Source: Calendula officinalis (taxonomy: Eukaryota > Streptophyta > Magnoliopsida > Asterales > Asteraceae). From it: a DNA stretch of 64,000 nt. The position numbers and the translations under genes are program-made. The stretch covers positions 45,342,227 through 45,406,226 of the forward strand of contig OY970824.1 of assembly GCA_963853835.1 (NCBI GenBank). Reading direction: 5' to 3'. Of this stretch, positions 11,159 through 21,114 are shown one piece after another; the stretch's first letter is position 1; each line of letters opens with the position of its first letter. A model generated the notes under the pieces. It was given only the letters and a program-made list of their open reading frames with translations. It was not told where the DNA came from and made no database searches.

Positions 11159-12263
11159 TGTAACGACCCGAAATTTGTAAATAAATAAATTTTATAAAAA
11201 TATAATAAATAAGGATAAATCGTTTAAAGAACGTAGGAATTGATTTCGTGTCATTTGGACATCGTATGAGAAAGTTATGGACGAAACCGGGTCGAATTAA
11301 ACAACAAAAAGTGCAGCACAGGTTCGTGGCACGAAGTGAGATAGAAACTTGTTTTCGTGTCGTCAGGGTACGCGAAGATTTGGATTCGTGTCACGAGTGG
11401 GCAACCCGTCGAACTTCGTGTCACGAAGATTGGGTTCGTGGCACGAAGATGGTCTGAACAGAATTTAAGTCGGATTTTTGCTCATTTAATGCCAACACAA
11501 ACCCTAGTTCTTCTCTCTACAAGTGAGTATACGTTTTTTAGTGGAAAAGGTCGTTTGGAGCCGATTTTGGGGTCCAAATCAAGTGATTTTGCTTCCATTG
11601 TTGAATATCAAGGTTGCAGGGACCTAAAAGTTGGAGATATTCCAAAGGTGGGAAGCAAGGATTTGTGTTAATAAACACGATATGGATTTAGCTATCGCTA
11701 AGGTGAGTACATGTGAACTTTAAAACTGAGTACATAGCGGTAAAGAAGTATTTTCATAATTTGTGATTACTAATGTTTAAACTAGTTGTTTACTGTTATT
11801 ATGAACTAGTTGATTTGATTGTGTGAATACTAACTAAGATTAGTATACGGATATATTGTGTGACGGCCATACGGCATTGTTGATTGATGTGACATATAGT
11901 CACATGTAGTGGTTATAACGGGTAGATTGAGATAGGACAGGTACGTGATAGATTCGGAGGCATTCTGGATTATCATGGTATCTTTAAACTGATGGATTGG
12001 TGGCATTCCGATCACCCAACATGATGTTAGATCTTACTGAACCGGAGGCATTCTGGTTAGTAAGATAAAGATAGGTCACTTTGGCTGAACACTGTGACAA
12101 AGGGGGTTCTACTGAATCGGAGGCATTCCGATTAGTAGGACAAAAATGCGATCTCGTTGGATTGGAGGCATTCTGATCAACTTGATGGGTCGATTAGGCT
12201 ATGGATGAATGTGATGGGGTTACCAAGGAGGTAACCGATGTATGATTGAATGTGTTAGGCTAT
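11159..12263 (+). mobile_element. Ty3/gypsy LTR, 5' portion
   Basis: It begins TGTAACGACCCGAAATTTG, a terminus common in plant Ty3/gypsy LTRs, and matches 29730-30840 almost base for base. It contains a cluster of TTCGTGnCACGAA palindromes (11320-11455) and a ladder of GGAGGCATTC-type repeats (11955-12175). The U5 end is missing: a foldback element takes over at 12264. Confidence 0.75.
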
Positions 12264-12636
12264 GGTCCGGATCCGGTGAGGACTCTTTTCCCAGTGAGGA
12301 CTGCGACGACTCCAAAAAAAACACTAAAAATGATCCAAAACAAATGTTTTTCAAAAAAATTTGTTTTTTAAATATCTAAATCGCAGCCTATAAGATCAAA
12401 AAATAAAAAAAAAAGTTTTTCAAAAATGATAAAAAAAAAAAAATATGGATCATAAAAATGATCCACAAAAAAAATATGGATCATTGTTATGATCCGCAAA
12501 AAAAAGTGGATCATAATTTTTTTTTCAAAATTTTTTTTTTGTCAAATGTAGTAATTATCATGGGGAGTTATATATATTTTTTTCGGAATTTTTTAAAATT
12601 TTTTTGAGGTGTCCTCGCGAGTCCTCACCGGATCCC
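12264..12636. mobile_element. TA-associated foldback element, copy 1
   Basis: Ends are inverted: GGATCCGGTGAGGACTC on the left and GAGTCCTCACCGGATCC on the right. The interior has several short inverted 'atgatcc/ggatcat' pairs and poly-A/T runs. Two more copies (31025, 38978) sit inside (TA)n tracts; this one has TA-rich sequence only on its right side. No ORF. Confidence 0.65.
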
Positions 12637-13584
12637 ACTTCTATAAATATATATTATCATTAAGTATTTTTTATCTTATAAAGAAACCTAGTAAGTCTGA
12701 TCCAAGAAAATTGTTCAAGTTTATGAATAATTGGATTAAATAGGTTTCAAGATAAAAGAAATTAGGTTTCTTTTGTTTAGTAAGAAAACCTTAGAATATT
12801 TGATTTAAGAAAAGTTGTTCAAGTTCATGAACAATTGGATTGAATAGGATTTTTAGACAAAAAGAAAAAGGTTATTATTATTATTAATTAATTAAAACGG
12901 TAGTCGAAACCAAACCAACCGAGACTCGGTTGGGGCTCGGTTCGACGACCGAGTGGTCGGCCGAAACCAAACCCACCGAGTTTTCGGATGGGTGATGGTT
13001 TCTTGGTGACCAAGTTATCGTATTTAGGCTACAAGATTTTATGTAATCTAAATCGGGAATAAAGAATCTACAAGATTTTATGTGTATTCTTTTATATGGT
13101 AAGTCAATCTATGTGAATCTTTTGATTTATGATTAAATATCAAGTATTAAATCAAAGGGATAGATTTACATAGATCTTGACTAGATTACATATAATTTTT
13201 TTTAATTTAATTAATAATAAAAGATAATAAAATTATTAAACCTAATGATTTTAATAGTTTATTAAATCAAGTTAATTATGAAATTAAAGGGGAAATAAGA
13301 AACCAGTTTATGGGTAATTTTATAATTATCAGTTTGGTAATTTATATTATCAGTTTACTTATTTATTTAATTAGTATGACATAACCCAAATGAAGTGACA
13401 TTGTGTTTATTTAAAATTTTTTGAATTTATTTAAATATTTTTTAAATTTTTCGGAAATTAATTTTTATTAAAATTACACAAAACACAAAACCAAGTCTTT
13501 GGGCTTATGACATAAGCAATTTTAAATAATTGCATGCATTTATTTTATTTCTTTTAATTTACTTTATTTGAAATAAAAAGATGG

Positions 13585-13830
13585 TGATTACAAACAGTTT
13601 GTTTAGAAAACCAAGATATAAATTAATAATGGTAATTATAAATAGTTTGTTTAGAAAACCAAGATATAAATTAATAATGGTAATTATAAACAGTTTGTTT
13701 ACAAAACCAAGCTTTAAATTGTAATGGCGATATAAACAGTTAGTTTATAAAACCAAGTTTTATAAAAACAAAATTAAAAGTGGAATTTATAAACAGTTAG
13801 TTTATAAAAAACCAAGTAATTTTTTAAAAG
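13585..13830 (+). repeat. Tandem repeat in leader of copia A
   Basis: About five imperfect copies of a roughly 50-60 bp unit containing 'aaacagtttgtttagaaaa' followed by 'ccaag' and 'taattataa'. Related units occur in the matching leader of copy E (about 57100-57300). Confidence 0.7.
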
Positions 13831-13992
13831 GTTAAAAACTGGCTAACGTTTTTCGAACAAAGGAAAATCCTTTTTAGAAAATCTTAGATCAGAGTGCAAC
13901 CCACCTAATGGAACACCTCACTTGTTCAACGATATTCACATTGTAAGGAGAAAGAACCTTAGATGTGTATTCAAATCATTGCAAGTGTTATG

Positions 13993-14096
13993 GTGCGTAG
14001 GGTCTTGTGATAATCGGGAGTCCCGGCGCAAGGCATCGCACTGTCTTAGGTGGTACGATCTATTTTGGTGATAATCGGGAGTCCCGGCCCAAAATG
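13993..14096 (+). promoter_or_regulatory. Twin-hairpin leader RNA, copia A
   Basis: The loop word GATAATCGGGAGTCCCGG occurs at 14009-14026 and 14070-14087. The first sits on a CTTGTG/CGCAAG stem within an outer GTGCG/CGCAC pair; the second on TTTTGG/CCAAAA. Copies B-E keep the layout. Function is inferred to be RNA dimerisation or packaging. Confidence 0.6.
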
Positions 14097-14152
14097 CACT
14101 AGAGGGATTAAAACATGTACAAGTTTGTTGTTCAACTTGATATCCCGAACAT

Positions 14153-14269
14153 CTAGGAATCGTTTCTAGTTCAAGAGGCGATCGATATGGCTATACCTAC
14201 CAGAAATAGCGTGGATCTAATGGGAAGTGCCCAAACCTTGCATTAGAGGGCGTGAAATATGGATCCTAG
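14153..14269 (+). promoter_or_regulatory. Covarying leader hairpin upstream of gag, copia A
   Basis: Outer pair CTAGGA (14153-14158) with TCCTAG (14264-14269). Inner stem CTAATG (14217-14222) with CATTAG (14241-14246), enclosing the conserved GGGAAGTGCCCAAACCTTG. The inner stem differs on both sides in copies B/D and E, which supports a real RNA helix. Confidence 0.65.
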
Positions 14270-14353
14270 TCTAACTATTATTCTTAAAAGGTAATAATGT
14301 TAGAAGTTATTTATTTATCTAATCATACTAACCGTTTGTTGTTTTTCTTATAG

Positions 14354-16410
14354 ATGTCTGTATTGTCAGAAATTCCGTTTTACTCACCGATTGAATCGCG
14401 AAGGCTCATCACTGGAAAATGGAAGCTTACTGGTCCAAACTACAAAGTTTGGAATGTGCATTTTAGGAACTTCCTAAAGGCACAAGATCTACTGTATGTG
14501 ATAGACGAGGTGCCCAAGGGACAGCCAGGGCAAGATGCCCAGGATGATGAGCTTGACGCTTATTATCAGTATCTGGCAGATGAATCACAAGTTATGTCGA
14601 TTCTTATTCTTACTTCATTATCAGAGCTTACTGATAATCTACGTAAGAAACCATGCTATGAGTTTGTCCAATATCTTGAGGAGACGTTTAAAGATAGTAC
14701 TGAAGAAAGTAAGCAGTTCGTTTTGCAAGAAATCTTTTCATCAAAGATGAAGGATGATCAACCATTGAGTGACCATCTTATTAACATAAGAATGTTGCTA
14801 GATTGTCTCACCCTGGTTACTGGCACATCAAACCAGCAAGAACAAGTCCTGTTCTTGTTTGGATCTCTCACTCAATACTATCAGGATAAGGTAGTACATT
14901 TAGTTGGGAATTTTGATTTGACTGTCGCAGGTCTACACGAGAATCTCTTGTGCATACGCGATGTTCAAAGGCTAGAGGAAGAATCTCTCCCTGAGATTCA
15001 GCAGGATGACTTCGATGATTGGTTGAAGAACTTTGCTGATTTGTGTTGCCCAACTTGTGGCAGCAAGGATATTTGCGAGCACACGTCCGATGTGGGACTG
15101 TTAGACACTGAATTTTTCAGTGATTCAGGTATCTTTATGATTAATTGTCTCGTTACTTCTATTGAATCCTGGGTATTGGATACCGGATGTGGTCATCACA
15201 TTTGCAATTATTTGCAGGGATTTAAGAAGAACAGGAGGCTGGGACGAGGGGATGTTGAACTACGAGTAGGCGAAGGTTCCAAGGTTGGAGTCGAAGCCGT
15301 AGGAACATATCTTCTCAAGTTGCCTTCATGAAGAGTCTTGGAACTTAAAGATTGTTATTATGTTCCTAAACTTATTAAAAATGTTATTTCATTTGATTTA
15401 CTTATAGACAGTGGTTTTTATTATGAGTTTTGTGGAAAAACACTTTCATGTTTAAAAGACGATATTTTATATTTTAAAGCTAACTCTCATAATGGTCTAT
15501 ATACGTTAAATCTAAATAACATAGAACGAGACATTTATCATATAAGTAAAAGATCCAAGAGTAACTTGAATCAAACTTATCTTTAGCATTGTCGTTTAGG
15601 TCATATAAACGAGACTCGCATTAAGAAGCTCCACGATGATGGAATTCTAGAGCCATTTGATTTGGAATCATATGCCATATGCGAATCATGTCTATCTGGC
15701 AAAATGACAAAAGACCCTTTCAATCATTATAATGAAAGGGCAGGCAAGTTGTTAGGGATTATACACACTGATGTGTGTGGACCCTTTACTCCAGAAGCCA
15801 GAGGTGGATACCGCTACTTCATTACCTTTACTAACGACTTCAGTTGGTATGGTTATGTCTTTCTTATGAGACTAAAGTCTGAAAGCTTTGACAAGTTCAA
15901 AGAATATCAGAGGGAAGTAGAAAACCAACTGGGCAAGAAAATAAAGTCACTTCGGTCGGACCGAGGAGGCGAATATTTGAGCCAATACTTCGACGATCAT
16001 TTGAAGGAATGTGGGATTGTTTCACAACTCACACCTCCGTATACACCTCAGATGAATGGTGTATCAGAAAGGAGGAATCACACCTTGTTAGACATGGTAC
16101 GTTCAATGATGTGTCGCGCCCCACTACCACTATCATTTTGGGGACATGCACTCGAGACTGCAGCATTCACACTGAATAGGGTTCCGACCAAGTCAGTAGA
16201 AGAGACTCCGTTCGAGCACTGGACGGGGAGAAAGCCAAAATTGTATTTTTTCCAGATTTGGGGTTGTGAAGCATACGTTAGACGTAACTTCACAGACAAA
16301 CTAAACCCCAAGTCAGATAAGTGCATCTTCGTTGGATATCCAAGGGAAACCTTAGGATATTATTTCTATCATCAAGAAGACAACAAAGTTTTTGTTGCTC
16401 GGAAAGGTGT
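14354..16410 (+). pseudogene. Ty1/copia gag-protease-integrase of copy A, 5' part, interrupted by element B
   Basis: One long frame from ATG 14354 encodes a copia-type gag (TGPNYKVW region), an unusual C-P-T-C...C-E-H cluster in place of a clear CCHC knuckle, and the aspartic protease motif WVLDTGCGHHIC. A TGA (15329-15331) replaces a glycine codon found in copy E, and a TAG (15584-15586) replaces Trp before the HCRLGHI zinc-binding segment. The integrase follows: HHCC finger, then catalytic Asp in HTDVCGPF, Asp in SDRGGEY and Glu in GVSERRN. The frame is cut after VARKG by the insertion of B, which carries a 5-bp duplication, and resumes at 24684. Two nonsense codons plus an 8.3-kb insertion make it dead. 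Confidence 0.9.
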
Positions 16411-17529
16411 TGAAGGATTTTTGTGCACAGTTAGTCAACCTATGATGATACATCCATGCCTACGAAACACTTAAGGGTCACACCGGTGAGTGCATGTAAT
16501 ACGAGTAAGATATGTAATGATACTTGGAAGAGGAATGATTCATAATAAGTCATTTATGAATCAATTAATTATTAAGTCAAGTTTGACTTATTACTAGATT
16601 AGTTTAACTAACTAATTAATATAAGTATTTGTACATTTACTAGTTGAGTAAATATACAATGTGTTAATCAGTAATTATCCATGATATGATTTAAAGCTAT
16701 TAAATCATATAGTGTTTGGATAATATTATTGTTTAGATTATATAAAGTTTGTTATATAATCAATTATTAAAAGTATAAATACAAGAATATATTTCGTGTA
16801 TATGGGTACCGAAATATTAAGTGTATAATACTAGACAATTAATAATTAAGTGTAACAATAATAACTAGATAAACTACAAGGGTTTAATATGAAAAAGAAT
16901 AAGTTTAATTAAAGATTAATGTTAATTAAACTAGAAGGGCCCTAAGTGAAAGTCCTTCTATTATAAATAGAAGGCATGGGGTTCCCTTATTCCTTGCTAC
17001 AAAAACCGAAACCCTAGCCCCCATACTTCCTCCCATTCGGCCGAGATCAAGGAAGAACACAAGTTCTTGTGTTCTTCAAGTGTTCTTCGTGTTCTTCATA
17101 GTTCTTGAAGATCCAAGTTCATTGCATCAACCAACTAGAAGGTTTCTCGTTGTGTTCATCATCAGTGGACTAACTTAAGCAAGATTAAGGTATGTTTTTG
17201 GAAAACTTTTTCCTCTTTCTCCTCTTGTTCGAATTCGATTACCAAGAACCCTAGGGTTCTTGGTTGGCCGTCGAATACACACAAGTATGTGTGTGTGTTC
17301 GAGTTTTACGTACAAGGTTTCTTCCATTGGTAATCTAATCTAGATCTCCAAGATCCCAATCCTTTAGGGTTTAAGGATTAGGTTTAATATCAGTTCCGCT
17401 TTTAGGGATTAAATCAGCTAGTTGGTTTTAATCGGTCAAGAACAAGTTCATGTTCTTGGTCAGTGTGGTTTGAACTAAGTGACTAGGAGGTTGACCCATG
17501 TGGTCAATCAGTGTCATTGAAACCCTTCA
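16411..17529 (+). repeat. 5' LTR of element B
   Basis: 1119 bp, TGAAGG...CCTTCA. A TATA box (TATAAATA, 16962-16969) lies in a conserved spot also seen in the 3' LTR (24120-24127). U5 includes a GTTCTTC-rich stretch (about 17060-17110). Confidence 0.9.
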
Positions 17530-17530
17530 G

Positions 17531-17542
17531 TGGTATCAGAGC
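17531..17542 (+). other. Primer binding site of element B
   Basis: TGGTATCAGAGC, one base after the 5' LTR, is complementary to the 3' end of plant initiator tRNA-Met, the usual copia primer. Confidence 0.9.
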
Positions 17543-17639
17543 GTTGGTTTAGAGATCTAAACTAGATTAACAAAGTTTGTTTGTTTAATTTTTATTAAAG
17601 TTTTTTTTGTTCCAACTTCTTCTTCTTCTTCTTAATTCA

Positions 17640-18140
17640 CGAAAAAGGGTAAGAACCCTAGGACCAAGTATGTTAAACTAGTTAAGTTTAATTGGTCAAA
17701 AGGATTCTAGAAAACCCTAGAAATTTCGTGATTGGTAAAGAACCTTAGGATCAAGAACATTAAACTAGTTTAGTTTAATTGGTCAAAATGTTTCTTGCCC
17801 TAACCCTAGAAATTTCGTGTACAAGGAAGAACCCTAAGATCAAGTATGTTAAACAAGATTTGTTTAATTGATCAAAAGGATTCTTTCCATTTTCCCCAAA
17901 ATTTCGTGATCAAGCAAGGAAATCTAGGACCAAGTATATTAAACAAGATTTGTTTAATTGGTTAAATGAATTCTTTCCTTTTTCCCTTTAGATTTCGAAA
18001 TCTAGGAGGGAACTTGGACACCAAGTATGTTAAACTAGTTTAGTTTAATTGGTGGAAAAGTTTCTTGGTATTAAGAATTTTGAAACCCTAAAAGAACCCT
18101 AGAACATTAAACTAGTTTGAGTTTAATTGTTTAAAAGAAT
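17640..18140 (+). repeat. Degenerate tandem repeats in leader of element B
   Basis: About six units of 60-90 bp, each with 'aagaaccctaggaccaag', then 'ttaaactagtttagtttaat' and 'ttggtcaaaaggattct', often ending in 'atttcg'. Elements C and D carry shorter arrays of the same unit (34040-34350, 46255-46565). Confidence 0.75.
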
Positions 18141-19730
18141 TAATTAGGTTAATAATCTAAAACCTAGATAATTAAACAAGTTTATGTTTAATAGGTTTAA
18201 TTATTATCTTAATATATTTATTAAGACTAGTTCTTTAAACCTAGAAATCTAGACAAAATTTATTGTCTATAAGGTTTAAATTAAAAAGTTTAAATAAATT
18301 TATTAAGGTTATAATCTATCTTAGAATTTAAACAAAGTTTATTGTTTAAATAGGATTGATTAGAATTAATATTTTAATAAATAATGTCTTTGATTAAGAA
18401 AGTCAAAACCCTAGTTTTGATTGATCAAAAACAAGATTAGGGTTTAATTAATGAGAATTAAAAGAAGTGTTAATTTTTAGTTCAAAAAATTAACAAGATG
18501 TATTTGTTTTATTATATATATATATATTATTTCGGATTTTAAATATTTAAAAAGGATAAAATAAATTTTAATAAATTAAGAAGTTTATACGTATTTTTAA
18601 TTAGATTAAGTTAAAATACATACGTATAAATTAGATGTAATATCCTTGTTAGAATGTTACAAGTTTATTTTAAAAGAAATATATATGTATATATATATTA
18701 AATACAAGATTAAATGAAACATTAAAAGTAATGTTATTTTGATCTTAAAGGCTAAATAATATAACTAGATATTGTATAAGTTAATTATATAATTGAGACT
18801 AGGAAGTACAAAGTTATGATTTCATTATAACTAGAAATTATACAAGTCGAGATTATATGATAGACTAGAATATACAAAGTTACATATTATTATTATTATA
18901 AGGTGTATAAAGTTATAAGTTATTATAACTAGATAATTATACAAGTATAATATAAGTATTTTACAAGTCATGTAAGATACTAGGTTAGTGATCAAGGGTT
19001 AAATAACAAGATAACTTTATAAACTATATTTAACTAGTTCAAGTTAAATATAAGAAAGGTTTAAACAAACTAAGAATTATTATATATAGTCTTTATATAA
19101 TAAGGTTGTTAGTTTTCACCAAGTATAAACCGGTGATTGTGTTTGCTTAAGTTCCATCATGATTGTTGGAGCTAGTGGGAGCTACACAAGAAAATCACAA
19201 AGTTTATAGATGTGTCGTCAAGACATAAGTTTTGGTCGAATCTAATAAGTAAAAACAAATGTTTGATTTCATTATTAAACATATGAAAAACTAGGTGTGT
19301 TAAACTAGATTTATGATTTAAGTTTATGAATCGTAAAAGGATTAAAAGTTTAACATAAGTGTTTTAAGTTTTTCAAGAAATATAAAACAAGTAAGTTTTA
19401 TTCTAGATAAGGTTTTCCACAAAACCTAGTGATACGTTTTGTACACCTCGTTTTTAGGTATACATATAAAACGCGCAAATTCTTGAAACTATAAGTTTTA
19501 AAGAAAGTTCTTAAGGTTTAAAAAGAATGTCTTGTTGAATTCTTGAATTCACAAGTCACATACGTTAAACAAGGATTAAGATTGGAATAAGGTTTAAGTT
19601 TAGTTCAAGACTTAAACAAACCCAAGAAAATCTTAGATCTAAGTACTATCCACCTAATGGAACACCTCACTTGTTCAACGATATTCATATTGTAAGGATA
19701 AAGAACCTTAGATATGGATTCAAATCATTG
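18141..19730 (+). other. Remainder of leader of element B
   Basis: Very A/T-rich non-coding sequence with short (TA)n runs at about 18515 and 18680. No open frame or family match. The matching region in D (46570-48110) is clearly homologous; C has lost part of it. Confidence 0.6.
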
Positions 19731-19740
19731 CGAGTGTTAG

Positions 19741-19845
19741 GGTGCGTAAGGTTCTGTGATAATCGGGAGTCCCGGCGCAGAACATCGCACTGTCTTAGAT
19801 GGTCTGATCTACTTTGGTGATAATCGGGAGTCCCGGCCCAAAATG
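19741..19845 (+). promoter_or_regulatory. Twin-hairpin leader RNA, element B
   Basis: GATAATCGGGAGTCCCGG at 19758-19775 and 19819-19836. First stem TTCTGTG/CGCAGAA with one G-U pair; second TTTGG/CCAAA. The first stem differs from copy A on both strands while the loop is unchanged. Confidence 0.6.
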
Positions 19846-19949
19846 TATTTGAGTAGAATAAACATACTAGACTTTATTACTAACTTAGAAATGTACAATT
19901 AGATTGTACAAAGTTGTAATAAGTTATAAGTCTAAAGATTCTACGACCC

Positions 19950-20064
19950 CTAGGAATCGTGTCAAGTCTTGATACGATCGGTAAGGATGTTACCTACCAG
20001 AAATAGCATGTCTCGTCGGGAAGTACCCAAACCTTGCGGCGAGAATGTGAAATATGGATCCTAG
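19950..20064 (+). promoter_or_regulatory. Covarying leader hairpin upstream of gag, element B
   Basis: Outer CTAGGA (19950-19955) pairs with TCCTAG (20059-20064). Inner TCTCGTCG (20011-20018) pairs with CGGCGAGA (20037-20044) through one G-U pair. The stem sequence is unrelated to that of A and E, but position and apical sequence are kept. Confidence 0.65.
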
Positions 20065-20148
20065 GCCTAAAATATTAATTATGGGTTTATAATATATTTT
20101 AGAGAATGTTTATTGATGATTACTAATTAAACTGGGTTTGATTTGTAG

Positions 20149-21060
20149 ATGGCAGCAACAACCACAACGACAAGTACCAATAATCTCTCACTTCGCTCAA
20201 TCCTCGAAAAAGACAAGTTGACCGGGTCAAACTTTATCAATTGGGAGCGCAATCTTCGCATTGTGCTCAGGCATGAGAGAAAGTGGTATGTCTTGGAAAG
20301 AGCAGAACCTAATGTCCCTGCCGCGAATGCTAGAGCTGAAGCAAGGCAAGCTTATGATAAGCATGTCAGTGATGCGCTCGATGTGAGTTGTTTAATGCTC
20401 GCAACCATGAGTCCAGAATTAAAAGCAGGACTTATGGATGTGCCTGCATTTGAGATGATCCAGCAACTTAGAGATTCATTTCAAGAGCAAGCTCGCACTG
20501 AGAGGTTCGACATCAATCGAGCCTTCAACTCTTGCAAAATGGTCAAAGGAACGCCGGTGAGTGCCCACATCATGAAAATGAAAGGGCACATGGATCACCT
20601 AGCTAGACTTGGTCACCCCATACCGTTGCAAATGGCAACAGACACCATACTCAATTCATTGTCTGATGACTACAAGCCATTTGTGGTCAACTACAATATG
20701 CATAATATAGAGAAATCCATTGCTGAGCTACATTCCATGCTCAACACAGCTGAATTGAGTTTGGGGACCAAATCTAAGGATGTTCTAATGATCGGTAATA
20801 GCAGTGGCGGTGGCAAGAAGAGAAAAGGGCATGGTGGTAAAGGAAAGGGTAAAACCAATCCTAGCAAAGGATTGCCAAATGGTAAAGGTTTCAAACAAAA
20901 GGTCAAGAAGGTAAAGCGTAACACAACGAGGACCGAGAATCGGTGCTTCAAGTATTGTGAGGCTGGGCATTGGAAAAGAAATTGTCCAAAGAGTGCAAGT
21001 GGTGGTGGAGGAAACGCAAGTTCCTCGGGTAACACAACCACACTTCTTAATCACTTTTAA
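20149..21060 (+). CDS. Copia-type gag of element B
   Basis: 303 codons, uninterrupted. It has the plant copia gag (UBN2/Retrotran_gag_2) core, with TGSNFINWERNLRIVL near residues 24-39, a Lys/Gly-rich basic stretch and a C-terminal zinc knuckle. The knuckle is altered: CFKYCEAGHWKRNC instead of CFKCGEXGHWKRNC, which moves the second Cys by one residue. A predicted intron (21029-21114) starts just after the knuckle; spliced mRNA would replace the last residues with a short Gly-rich tail. The protein should form particles around RNA; whether it is active is unknown. Start ATG 20149 is shared with C and D. Confidence 0.85.
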   Translation: MAATTTTTSTNNLSLRSILEKDKLTGSNFINWERNLRIVLRHERKWYVLERAEPNVPAANARAEARQAYDKHVSDALDVSCLMLATMSPELKAGLMDVPAFEMIQQLRDSFQEQARTERFDINRAFNSCKMVKGTPVSAHIMKMKGHMDHLARLGHPIPLQMATDTILNSLSDDYKPFVVNYNMHNIEKSIAELHSMLNTAELSLGTKSKDVLMIGNSSGGGKKRKGHGGKGKGKTNPSKGLPNGKGFKQKVKKVKRNTTRTENRCFKYCEAGHWKRNCPKSASGGGGNASSSGNTTTLLNHF

Positions 21061-21114
21061 GATACTTGTAAAGTACATTACGAGTAATCTAACTTTTGCA
21101 ATCGTTTATTGCAG
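21029..21114 (+). other. Predicted 86-nt intron at the 3' end of gag (element B)
   Basis: Donor CGG|GTAACA, branch-like CTAAC about 24 nt before a TTTATTGCAG acceptor. Splicing joins the gag frame to GGA GGA GAT GGA followed two codons later by TGA, the same stop position as in C and D. Confidence 0.5.

Larger units (their letters stand above)
12637..14353 (+). other. Leader of copia copy A (5' LTR and PBS missing)
   Basis: This non-coding stretch matches, in reverse, 56570-58290 of copy E, so it is the region between PBS and gag. It starts with two 'cctag...ttcaag...gaacaattgg' units (12690-12870), then a GC-rich segment with complementary 'accgag/ctcggt' words (12898-13000), then tandem repeats and the conserved RNA hairpins. 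The 5' LTR is absent: the foldback element replaces it. Confidence 0.7.

Noticed and set aside
13585..13830. CRISPR-like array
   Set aside because: Repeats are contiguous, degenerate and A/T-rich, in a plant retrotransposon leader, without spacers or cas genes.
16900..17600. Hammerhead ribozyme (retrozyme) in the LTRs
   Set aside because: I searched by eye for the CTGATGA and GAAA core in LTRs and leaders and found no proper arrangement.
20691..21078. Minus-strand Pro/Leu-rich ORFs inside the gag genes (also 36296-36643, 49094-49441)
   Set aside because: Antisense shadows of the Lys/Gly-rich gag segment; they recur only because gag recurs.
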